A stretch of 64,000 nucleotides of DNA from Pyrenopolyporus hunteri. Taxonomy: Eukaryota > Ascomycota > Sordariomycetes > Xylariales > Hypoxylaceae. The stretch covers positions 372,001-436,000 of the forward strand of contig CADCXC010000046.1 in assembly GCA_902806595.1 (NCBI GenBank), read 5' to 3'. A program made the position numbers and the translations under genes. Every line of letters starts with the position of its first letter. Positions within the stretch are counted from its first letter, which is position 1. The notes beneath the pieces are model-generated. The model was not told the origin of the DNA. It worked only from the letters and a program-made list of their open reading frames with translations, and did not search any database. Shown one piece after another: positions 23,227-34,416 of this stretch.

Positions 23227-25427
23227 TGTATACGATGAATTTAATGTCCGCACATCTATTTTCATCTCCTCGGCACGCCGGGACCTCTTAGGCCGAAGCT
23301 GCTTGGGTCGGGTAAGTTATTGCCTAGATGACCCTGTAAATAGCACCTAGCATGGCCTCTTCTTTTTATTATTATTCCTGTCGAAGACCATATATGTATT
23401 TGCCTTTTTTTTCCCGTTGAGGAATGAGACCAGGAAAGGAACTGGGAAAGGAATCCGTCCTTACATAGGGAGGTTAGTGGTACCTGTAACGCTGTTAACC
23501 CATCGTGGCGTAGCCTCGCCCCCATAGAGAAGGACGAACGGAGCATGAGTCGTGCTACTCGTGACTCGCGGCGCACCGTAACATTATTGCTAAGAGGCGT
23601 CGCTTTTATTGAGTATGGCTGTTCGCACCCTTGACACCTTCTAGCATTTACTTTGCGGACAAGGCGATGCTGAAGAATAATTCCAAATTCCCACCGCATT
23701 TACAAAGAATCGAACTCGACCAAAATAGCGGCGGGTTAGATTTGATGCCTTTCGGTTTATTGCTGTTTAGCCACACCTTTTCGCCCTCCTATCCCTGGCG
23801 TATTACCGGTGTTGTATTATTGTACAGACTGCAGAATAAGCTAATGGGCTGTCAAACTACGTAGGGACTTACAAGTGTATAGGGTGATATGACACCAGCG
23901 TCCTCTCCCTCCTCTCTGCTTCCTCATGTCATAGGCTATACCTACATAATGGCACATATACTCTGCTCACAGCCATTGGTATCCCGTTAACCCGTCCCCG
24001 TTGATTCGACAGAATTTCCCCGCAGCAGCATGGCAGCCATCTCACATGTATGTACGACGTATGTAGTATTGTACAATCCTCTGTATGTAGGCGTAATATA
24101 ATATTTCTATTTCTGCTGAGAGAATAAGAGCCATCTGGTATATGTACGTTGCGGCAAGTGTATTGCAGAAGACTGCGAGCTTGAGCACGCAAATTAATAC
24201 CTTGACGTAAGAACGTAACCAAGAGACGAAAATAACCGAACTAGAAAATAAAAGGAGACAATATAATATGGACGGGAGACAAAAAAGAGCAACTTAGCCT
24301 GTAAAGGAAGTAGTACGGAGGTACTAGGAGACGACGGCAGGGGTCTACTCCACCCCGTCAATAGTTCGACGATGAATGACTTTCCAGGTTGGATGAGGAT
24401 GACCTTATGCCGTCACGCTTTGCCCAGGAAATTGCCCGTATGAACATGAACGGTAAAGGGGAGAGGGGGAAAAAAACAGTGAATAAAAGAAAACGAGACG
24501 AGCTTATTCCTTGGGTTCACACCCCCCTTACCCAGCTACTCATCCGTCATGGGGGAGAGAGAGAAGCTTGTCCCTCCTCTACGTATGCTATGTGGTTTGT
24601 GCACTTACACCACGGCCAAGTCCCCTCCTAGTCCACATCACTTCTCCGTTTCCAGGATTTCCGCCAGGACGCCCCCCCATATTATCTACCTACCTGTGTA
24701 TGAATTGAAGCATTTCTCTCTTTTTTTTATTACTGTAACCTCGCAAAGCTAGCCTAGCCAGGCAGCCCCAAAAAAAAGAGGTGTACCCGAATTCCGCCCG
24801 CCCACCCTGTCCATTCAATTCAATCTCCAAAGTTCTTTAAACATTTTCCCTGTTCGGGTCAGCTCGTCATGGTTTTTTTTTGTATTCATATCGAGTCCTG
24901 GAAACCGTTCCCGCCAATTGAGTAACACAACTTAAAATCTTTAGGCGGACACCGCCTTCAGCATTTGCTTAATATTAAACGAAGGAAAACAAAAGTTCAG
25001 TTGGCTGTCTGCTGCGCTGTCCTTGGCATCGTCTATTACCGGAATCTCAACGCCCGTAGAAAAAGCGACTGCGAGAGGTCGGCTATTGTTATCGTGTGGA
25101 TTGCGTGTTTGTACGGTACTTGGAAGCACAGATATAACGGACAGCGCATACCATCGTATCCTCAGGCGGCTCGACGCAACCCCAGAACGGGAAATATCCC
25201 AACATTTCGAACCACGAACACGACACGACTACGTAAAGTCTAGAGCAACTGTCGCTCGAGATCAAGTTGCACACAGTCGTCGACGCCCATTCTCCTTGTC
25301 GTATCCCGGCCCGAACTCCTCCCTCAGAGAATATACGAGACGACCGAATATTTTTACGCGCGCGTGCCGATATACATTTAACTATCGAAACGGCCATAAC
25401 CATTAGCCTTCGGGCCAATCGCCAAAT

Positions 25428-27725
25428 ATGCCGGAAGGCGAAATGGCCGCCGTCGCGCAGGGCGCAGGTAATAACTCGAGCGACTTTGTAAGTTTGGTCA
25501 TGATAGATCCGAGTTCGACGCTGCGTTATCGCGGACCGTCGCATATGCTATTTGCTAACCAACGTATCTCCAGGTTCGCAAATTATACAAGTAACTTGCA
25601 CCTTTCTCCGACCGCCATTCGGACTGTCCTTTGTCTAATCGTACTGACCGGGTTTGGTTTTATCGCAGGATGCTGGAAGATCCAGCCTACAGCGAGGTAG
25701 TGAGGTGGGGCAACGAAGGCGATAGCTTTGTCGTCCTCGAGGTAAACCTGCGAGCTCCCGTTCCTCTTGTGTCTTCCGACGCTGACCCCGGCCTGCAGAA
25801 CGAGAAGTTCACCAAGACTATTTTGCCGAAACATTTCAAGCACAGCAATTTCGCGAGCTTTGTCCGACAATTAAATAAATACGACTTCCACAAAGTTCGG
25901 CATAATGAAGAGAACGGGCAGTCCCCATACGGCGCATCTGTAACTCTTGCCCTTCCTCGATGAATAGACCTAGCCCACGGAGGGAGCTGACGGCGTACTT
26001 AGGCATGGGAATTCAAACACCCCGAGTTTCGAGCAGATAGGAAAGATAACCTTGACAATATCCGACGAAAAGCCCCGGCACCTAGGAAGGCTCAGGCCGC
26101 GGAGGAACAGTTCGGGGTTTCTAACCAACAGGTTCTTGTCCTCAGCGAGACGCTTGCTGCGACACAGCAGCAGGTCCAGCAGCTTCAAGAATCGTATCAC
26201 GAAATTGTGAATGCGAATAAAATCTTCGTAGATGAAATACTTCACCTTCAGAAGCTGGTTCGCGCACAGAACCAGGTACATAACGAGCTCATCAACCATC
26301 TAAATAAGGTTGAACAGGAAAGGAAAGAATCTCGAAATTCGGGTCATTCAGCGTCCGGATATACTTCTAATACCTCAAACCTCTTATCAGACGGTTCAGA
26401 GTCGCCTCTTGAGCTACGTCGAGCCCGCGATATTCTTAACGGCCTTCAGGTAGATCATGTGGCAGACCGGGATTTAAATCGGATGTCGGTTCAATTGCAC
26501 CAAGTAGGTGGTTCCCCCGAATCCGCAGGATCTTCCGGGATGATGGGACCACCTGGTGTGGGCGGTGTTAACCCTTTTTTGCATGACCCTCTGAATGACA
26601 TGCGGCACCTTGTATATCCTGTTGGGCAAACGGTAGGCATAGACCCCTTCTCTGCCGAGCATATTAACAACCTTCCCTACAACCGGCCCGTGCAGGACAA
26701 TTCGATGGGCGCTAGTCACGAGTTCAACGGACCGTCCATGCACTCGCAAACACCACCGGGAGCAGCATCGCAAAACGGTTCGCCATGGGGATCGAAGAAG
26801 CCAATTGTCCTCCTCGTGGAAGACGATAGAACGTGTTCCCGAATCGGGTCCAAATTCCTTGCCCAGTACGACTGTGGCGTAGAGGTTGCAGTACGTAGTC
26901 GTGACTCTCGGCCTTCCATGCGAGGGCGCGTGTTTGGCTGACGGTTCGATATAGCGCGACGGCCTGGAAGCTGTGAATAAGGTCAACTCGAAGCAGCATT
27001 ATTACGACTTAATTTTCATGGACATCGTTATGCCTCAGCTCGATGGTGTATCTGCGACCGCCATGATTCGCGAAGTGCAGCCTAACACGCCAATTATTGC
27101 CATGACCTCCAACATCAACCAACAGGATCTCGAGATGTACTTCCACTGGGGTGAGTGAAATATTGTCTGTTCCCAACCCCGAACTCCTAGGATGCTAACA
27201 TCGCGCCTAGGCATGCGAGATGTACTCGCCAAACCATTTACCAAGGAGGGAATGATCGGCAAGCTGAGGAAACATCTTGCCAACTTCCTAAGGAATCCTC
27301 CGCCCGAGAGTATGATGGAGTCCATGTACCCAAATGGAGGCGCGGGTCAGCCACCTACCCCTGGCCCCTATTCGAATCAGGGGATGGGGATGGCTCCGCT
27401 CTCAGCAGCTTCGTCCGGCCCCGTTGGGAAGTTCGACACCACCCCAATACAATCGCCAGCCACTAGTGCCTCGTGGCATTCTCCTAGCCAGATGCCGCAC
27501 GCCTCGCCGACGATGGCGCAAGATCAAGGGTACCTCGGCGCAGGCAGCGGCTCACAGATGGTCCTAACTCCAGGAGGAACTCAAAAACCTCAGTATGCGA
27601 ACACGATGATACCTCAGATGGGAGTAGCTCCGTCGCAAAGGATACCAGAGGGCATGCAGCGTTCGGAAGGACCGCCGGAGAAACGACAACGACTATACGC
27701 GTCGCAGGCGAGTTATAACCAATGA
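25428..27725 (+). CDS. skn7: SKN7-type response regulator with HSF DNA-binding domain
   Basis: Transcription factor at the end of the fungal two-component osmotic/oxidative stress phosphorelay. Seven exons join in phase to 629 aa: 25428-25487, 25574-25590, 25669-25741, 25799-25939, 26003-26890, 26955-27150 and 27211-27725. The HSF-type DNA-binding domain spans about residues 20-125 (VRKLYKMLEDP, FVRQLNKYDFHKV, AWEFKHPEF) and is split by four introns; exon 2 is only 17 nt. A coiled coil follows at ~140-215 (LSERLAATQQQVQQLQES). The receiver domain begins near 362: acidic pair in VEDD (371-372), phospho-acceptor Asp416 in FMDIVMP, Thr444 and Lys466 in AKPFT, so all receiver residues are present. 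A Pro/Gln/Ser-rich tail of ~150 residues ends the protein. It stands alone between two large gene-free stretches. Confidence 0.95.
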
Positions 27726-28431
27726 CCGTATCATTGGTCATCGCCATCTATAATCCGATTGCAGCTTGTATATATTTTCAGCATGTTATGTCGTCCTACC
27801 GCAAGGTCCATTGATTGAATTTCGGCAATCGACGAGCCGGCGGAACAAGGCGCCGTAGGCATTGGTATGATCGGGTTGCGCATCCTGTGCACGGGGAGCG
27901 TCTAGTCGCATCTATTTTTCGCACTGGAGCAAAATAGAGCTCCGTGGTAGATCACGGGATACCCCTTGAATGATTTCTAGAGCCGCAGCTGCATGTGTAT
28001 CAGTAGTAGGGGAGCCAAGACAAGGCCCCTAACCCATATGGAAAGGAATGCTATAGGAGGGTTTTGGTTGTTTGGGGCTAGATTGGGCATATCGGGGATT
28101 CCATGGTGTCTGGATAGCATAAGCCCATGGCTGTTTCTGTATGGGTGACTTCTTGTGGAAACCATTCATGTTCAACACCATCTCGAATGCTCCCGCCCCC
28201 AGGGTGCAATGGTACGGGATAGTGGCCTTTGAGCCAAGGCACATCACTGTCCAAATGATGAAAGAATATGGAACAAGGACTTATAACCTCTCAGGAGGCG
28301 AGGTCCAATGAATGGCCAGAGACAAAACATAGAAGAATACCGAAACGTTCTTTGGCTCATGGCCATCCCATGCGACGTATTGTTGTATTGACAGTGCCAT
28401 CATGTGGACAATGCGTCCATGTATCAGGGAT

Positions 28432-28540
28432 GTGTTGTATGGATGTGGTTGTATGGGTGCGTGGTATGGATGCGTTACATACCTTGTAAGGTTATATTCT
28501 GCTGGGGAGAGTCCGTATGGTCGTATGGCTGTATGGTTGT
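28432..28540. repeat. Imperfect GTATGG-rich low-complexity tract
   Basis: About ten scattered copies of (T)GTATGG(G/A) within ~110 bases, intergenic. Seen directly; units are not strictly periodic. Confidence 0.6.
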
Positions 28541-30123
28541 TGTAAAAAGAATGGTCAATGTTCGGATCGTCATCATGGTTATAAATTGGTATGGATCAGT
28601 TGAGTAGATATGGAAGTTGGTAGACACCCGACTTAAACAAGAAGAGGTAACGACCCTATAGCAAACCCTAATAAAGCCCCGACACGTATATGAAACACGT
28701 CGGGTTAGGATTGTACATGAGTATACGTACGTGTTCACGCATATCTGTTAGGTACCTCGGTAGGTATCTAACCTATGGCCTTTCCCAACAATCAAAGGTT
28801 CTTTCCCCTTCCTCATTTTTTTTGGAGAGCATTGAGGGTCACGGCTTACTAGCGACGTCATAATTGTCTCAACCCTTGGGTGACTTCTCGGTTTTGACGG
28901 CAGTGATCGTAAGAAATATCAAGTAATATGAAGGAACGGAGCGGGGTGTAAGCTGGAAGGGAAAGAACAAGAAGCGAGAAGGAGTATATATCTCTTTACT
29001 CAAATCCACAGTAGCCGACACACCGAATATAAAAGGAAAGTAGGTTAGCTAGGAGACCTAATAGCTTTACCTACCTCAACCTTAGATGTAGGTACGTGAG
29101 GCAGGGTTGGACTTTATGCGAACAGGAAAGCGCAAACAAAATTCAATTCGGGTAGAATGTTAATTTTAAACCGTCGAGGAGATAAAAAAAATGAAAAATG
29201 AAAAAAAGAAACGATGAAAACAAACTTGAAGCATCAAATTACCCCAGACTCCCGCTACCGACTTTTATTATATAAAGTTGCTAAGCCGCACAAACTTCAT
29301 TTACTCGTGACAGCAAACAATAAAACTTACGAGAAAATATGAAGATATCGACCGAGCCTCAATGGTTATAGTATAGCGGAAGTTCCTTGGCTCAGCCTAG
29401 AATGCGATCGAAATCGTATATGTAAGCTCCCGCTGCCAAAAGTAATCTATAACCTAGCTACAGAACTGGCTCGTCCCTATCCCCTGTACCCGGTGACGCG
29501 ATCTGCTGATCTGGACACCCGATTTTACGGAACGAGACCCCTATGGACTAAGGTATGGATTAATAAAGAGCCTTATTAATGCTCTCGTTAAGGTCTAGCC
29601 TTCGGGAAGCATGGGGATATCCCCGGAAACACAAAGCTTGGTACAGATCGATTCAAACCTTTCTCCCGAGCTTATAAGTTGGTATGTGTCGTCAGCTTTT
29701 CTAAGTTTACAATTATCTTCCACATATCATCTACCTAACTTGCCTACTATATACTTTGAGTGATTCTACACCTGCGTATAGTTATTAGCTTGGTAAGTTA
29801 CACATAACGGCTTTGGTTGTTTTGTCTTAATTGTACGGAACATGATTTATAAATATGATTATATGGTTTACTTTATAGAACCTAGTTAATAGTTATGCGT
29901 GGTTTGCTTTTCAATTCGAGCGCTCGAAGCCCTATAAAATAGCATAAGTTGATTGCGGACGTACTATGTAGAACTAGACTTAAGTGACCCTTCATCCTGG
30001 AATAAGAAAACGCTTGTATAGGATGATAACAGGGACATGGTCCAATCCAAAACCTGACCGCTTTTCCATGCCAGAGCTATCTAGGTAGATACGAATCGAG
30101 ACCTTAGGAGCATGCTAATACCC

Positions 30124-30187
30124 TACATACCTACATACATACACAGCACCATGTACATGTCACATGTATGTACATACATATGTATGC
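30124..30187. repeat. Inverted repeat of TACATAC / GTATGTA units
   Basis: CTACATACCTACATACATAC on the left is followed by ATGTACATGTCACATGTATG and further GTATG units on the right, able to form a hairpin or cruciform. Intergenic. Confidence 0.6.
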
Positions 30188-31406
30188 AAGCCGGCGCAAG
30201 GTAACGGTTGGGTTGCGTCTGCAGCCAGGGGTTGACTGACGAGGTTTTGATTCTAGAACTCCAACCTAGACCGTAGTCTGTTCCACGACAGCTATTCTAC
30301 CCTACCCTGGTCCACCCTTGTCGTCGGTCCCCTGCGCCGCCTGGCCTAGACCGTCGTCGATATCAGAGTGGACCGCATACGCCCATGCACTTGGTACGCC
30401 CGCGGCCGTGCTTAATCACCTTTGCCAATCTTTCCCACTTACAGCGTGTGCATATAACTAACCCATTTTGTGGTATGTTTCAAGGTGTGCTGTGGTTTCT
30501 CTTTCGGTTGACGTATGAGCGAGTAGCGAATTGGCGGCCTTGTGTGTTTAAAGCGAGTGCTAATTCATGGAGAAGAGTATATGGCTTGTATAATAGGGTA
30601 GGGGGCCCTCGACTAGTGATCAGAAGTAGTATGTAGTCTACATACCTACTTAACGTCCAAGTCAATCCGTCCATACTTCAGCTTGGTCAATTCGGTTAAC
30701 TATGATACTGCATGGAATTTACATCGATTGGTTTTGTAAGCATTCCAATTTTAACTCTAGTGTCCAATTACCGAAAAAGCCTTCTGGTTAAACATACGGG
30801 GAACAGTCAAGGAGGTGGAGAGATTTAGATTAGACCGTTTGACATGTTTTCTAGCGGACAGTTCGGGATCCGGAGGGCTTAAGAAGGTTAAAATCTAGCT
30901 ATCGAAGAGGCAATACAAAATGAATGCTCTGGTGCGGTTCCAGGTTGAGATGCACTGCTGGGTTTGATATTGTAACATGAGTAATTCAAGAGGTAGGTAG
31001 TCGAGTCTTAGGAGCCGCAATCTTGTTGGATTCCCAGCGCTTGCTTGATGGGTTGAGATTAAACCTAGGGACTTGGTTCGAAAGGGGGTAGAAATTGTCT
31101 TCGTGTTTTAATTGCTGCTAGAAGTAAAATCGATGCGTGTGGTTAAAGAAGTTGCTAGGAAAAATTGAAGATATTATCCATAGGGCGTTTATAATGATAT
31201 TATGTACCCACTTGGCTCCTGGTGCTCGTTTATAGACTAGCCTAACCCGATAGTTAGATACCGTGGATTTCGTACTAAACTGGATTTAGCGGCTGCCCCT
31301 CCATTCAGTCTTGAGTCATTCCGCCAAAAATAAATCGACGCCGGAAACTTTGTCCAAGCTCATATCTTCACAACATATCAGCGAAAACAGCCCATTCTGA
31401 CTCGCT

Positions 31407-33774
31407 ATGTCGCAGAATAAAGCTGCCAAAGGTGGCGTTTCTACAAAAGGGAAGAAGCCAAGTAAACCTGGAACTGACGAGAAGAGAGAGGATGTGCTTC
31501 AGGCCGTGGTGCGTATTTCGCATTTCTTGGGGACTATCGCGGGGCATTTTTTGAATTAGGAGCTGTGGCTAACACGATGCATGCGCTTCTTGCTCTCCCA
31601 GCTCATAGCAGATTCCTTCCAGACTCGATTTCTTCCGTTCTCGCTGGAGAAGCCAAGAGTATGTATATCCTGTAAGCCTTCATTCAGCTTCGTTGTTGAT
31701 CCCCGTCGCATCACAGTGTCTCCTCCCGCTGGCGAATACACCTCTCATCGAGTACTCGCTTGAGTTTCTCGCTATGAATGGTGTACAAGAAGTCTTCATA
31801 TACTGCGGCGCCCACCACGACCAGATCGAACGATACATCCACGACTCCAGATGGTCCCCTACTTCGAGATCATGCCCTTTCTCAACCCTCGAATTCATTC
31901 GCGTTGCCGACGCTCGGTCGATAGGCGATTTCCTTCGGGACTTGGACAAACGCAACATTATCGGCGGCGACTTTATTCTGGTACACGGAGATCTCGTTTC
32001 CAATATCTCCCTCGACGGGGCTCTGGCCGCGCATAGGGCTCGCCGAGAAGCGAACCGTGACTCATGTATGACCATGGTACTGCGAGAAGCTGGAGAAGGG
32101 GAACACAATACCAAGACCAAGGGAATAACGCCAGCCTTCATCATTGACCCTAATGCGAAGAGATGCCTACACTATGAAGAGATACATCCTTTACAGACTG
32201 ATCGTTACGTCACCCTGGACCCGACTGTGCTTGAGAACCGCGAAGTGGAGGCCCGAACGGATCTAATCGATGCCGAGATTGATATATGCACGCCGGATGT
32301 GCTCGCTTTATGGTCAGAAAGTTTCGATTACGAACTTCCCCGGGCAAACTTCCTCCATGGCGTACTGAAGGACTGGGAGCTGAATGGGAAGATGATTCAC
32401 ACGGAAATTGTTAGTGAAGGCTATAGCGCCCGTGCCAGAAACCTCCAGATGTATGATTCCATCAGCCGAGACGTCCTGGGCGGCTGGACTTACCCCTTCA
32501 CGCCGGACTGCAACATCTTCCCGGGGCAGTCTTATCAACTTCGGGGAGATGGCGTGTATCAAGAGGACGACGTCGAAGTAGAATCTGGAAGTGAAGTTCT
32601 TGACTCAATGTTAGGCAAAGATACCCATATTGGACCGGGAAGTATAATAAAAAACAGCATCGTCGGCCGGAACTGCAAAATTGGACGCAACGTTCAGATT
32701 ACCGATAGCTTCATATGGGACGACGCAACGATTAACGATGGAGTTTTAGTGGAGCATGCAGTTATAGCCGAAAAAGGTGTATTAGGAAAAGGAGCCTTGG
32801 TCCACGAGGGGGCTCTCGTATCCTTTGGGGTCCATTTAGGCGAGGGGACGGACGTCAAACCCGCTACGATGTTATCCCTTCTCTCTCATACCGGGCAGAC
32901 CATATCGCCTCAACCTGAATTTGTCGGTTCGGGAGGAAAGGGCGGCCTCTTTCAGAACCCAATTGATGACGAAACGGATCCTGACGACCCATCAACGTTG
33001 CAGAAATCACTCATATATTCCCTGGAAGATCTTGACCTCTCCGACTCATCAGTCTCGACGCTTGCAGATGAGGATTACATGTCTGATGAGTCGGGCCCAG
33101 TATCAGCTACTGCTAGTCAACCCACCTCAAGATCGCGACTCTCCTCCTTTGCCTCGGATGATTCGGGTGGGCCTACGTTCTCCTCCTTCCACTCCGACGC
33201 GGTCCACGGATTATTAGATGTTCTCCGCGGTACGTCGGGCAACTTTGAATCCGAGAAGCTCGAGTTTATGTCACTACGACTCGCGAACAACGCGTCCGAT
33301 GCAGCCATGAGGAAGGCTGTCGCGACGGCCTTCGTTCGTCGAGCCATTGAGCTTATGAATCCCGAGAACGGAGCTTTGGAGCCGTCGAAAGCGGCTAAGC
33401 AGGTCCTCACTTCGCGAGAGGGCGCTACAAGTTTCGTAACAGAAGTCGGCGTTGGCGATCAGTCTGTACCAGAACAAGTCGAATTCGCGCTGGCGGTGCA
33501 GAAAGCGTGTGTCAATAGCGCCAAGTTTATCGAAGTTGCCAAGGCCGGAAACCTCCTCGCTGCTATGCTACAACAGATGTACGATCTTGATATACTCGAA
33601 GAAGATGGTATTCTGGGCTGGTGGGAAGACGATAGGGGTAAAGAGGACGGTCTAATGTCAGGCGTGCGGGAAAAATGCCAGGCTCTCGTCGAGTGGCTCG
33701 AGAACGCGGACGAAGAGAGTGATGAGGAGGAGGAGGAGGAGGAGGAGGAGGAGGAGGAGGACGATGACGAGTGA
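31407..33774 (+). CDS. gcd6: Translation initiation factor eIF2B subunit epsilon (GCD6)
   Basis: Catalytic subunit of the eIF2B guanine-nucleotide exchange factor that recycles eIF2-GDP in the cytoplasm. Exons 31407-31508, 31602-31658 and 31717-33774 give 738 aa. The nucleotidyltransferase-like domain is split by the introns (LQAV, LIADSFQTRF, CLLPLANTPLIEYSLEFLAMNGVQEV). Left-handed beta-helix hexapeptide repeats lie around residues 340-430 (IGPGSIIKNSIVGRNCKIG). The C-terminal W2/HEAT catalytic domain follows, ending with ILGWWEDDR and an acidic tail of Glu/Asp encoded by an almost pure GAG run. N-terminal Lys-rich residues are as in fungal orthologues. Start and splice sites agree with conservation. 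Confidence 0.96.
33723..33772 (+). repeat. GAG/GAA triplet run encoding acidic C-terminus
   Basis: About twelve consecutive GAG codons followed by Asp codons at the end of the eIF2B epsilon gene. Trinucleotide array likely to vary in length between strains. Confidence 0.85.
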
Positions 33775-34416
33775 TTAAACGACCAATACCCTCGTCTGAG
33801 GGTATTCACATTGAGTGAGCGTCCTTTCATTTCCCAACATGAATGCCTGTGCCGAAATATGCTACGAAGTCACTTAGGGTTATGTCGAGTGATGGGGATA
33901 CCGGGCTAAAACTACCAGCGCTCTGCTGCTGATGCGATAGTTGATTTAGAAGGGTTTAGATGTCCCATGGAGGAGCTTAAGGATCCTTAAGGAGTTAGAT
34001 AAAATTCATAACGAATTTTCAATACTATCAAATTCAAAGATGGCTTGATTTTATATCTAGGTACAGTATCAATGCCGTGTTTATGGTATACCTTGGCCAT
34101 TTTCGGATTATACGCATATGGTGGTCAACAATGGCGATGGGTTGGCGATTTGACAAAGATGCCCATTATATATTCAATTAACGAGGTCATTAAACAGCTC
34201 GCATAAATGCACAGCGGGTGGGTACCGTATCCGTAAATCTGATTATTGAGAAGACGCGACGCGACGCGCTTTCTTTTCAATTAAACTTGCCCCTCTACCT
34301 CATAGAGTTGATATCAACCTTGGAAACTCATAACGTTTATGTTATTTTGCGACCTTCCTCGTAACGACAGTGATCGAATTGAACTAGTCTATCGGGCGCC
34401 TCTAGATTAGTTTCAT
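33775..34416. other. Intergenic, primase promoter
   Basis: No gene. AT-rich, with an ACGCGACGCGACGCG element at 34253-34270 near the primase start. Confidence 0.6.
34253..34270. promoter_or_regulatory. Triple MCB/MBF-like ACGCG element upstream of primase
   Basis: GACGCGACGCGACGCGCT, three overlapping ACGCG cores about 147 bases before the primase ATG. The GACGCGAC unit is identical to one upstream of MSH2. G1-S control is inferred, not shown. Confidence 0.5.

Larger units (their letters stand above)
19530..25427. other. 5.9-kb gene-free stretch upstream of SKN7
   Basis: Largest gap in the window. It holds a CCAGAG/CCAGGG hexamer tract (20831-20862), a GC-rich patch (20500-20660), a C-homopolymer near 21981, a TACC array (23197-23226) and poly-A/T runs. 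Minus-strand frames at 22245-22490, 22503-22862 and 23262-23699 are Arg-rich without recognisable domains, and I do not call them. Part of the right end is likely the leader or promoter of SKN7. A short acidic open segment with splice-like borders lies at about 24386-24451 (see findings). No tRNA or 5S gene was recognised. Confidence 0.5.
27726..31406. other. 3.7-kb gene-free stretch between SKN7 and eIF2B epsilon
   Basis: No supported gene. It contains GTATGG-rich sequence (about 28432-28540), AT-rich blocks with A-runs near 29185-29210, and an inverted TACATAC/GTATGTA repeat (30124-30187). Short frames have no recognisable domains. The first few hundred bases are SKN7 3' flank. Confidence 0.5.
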
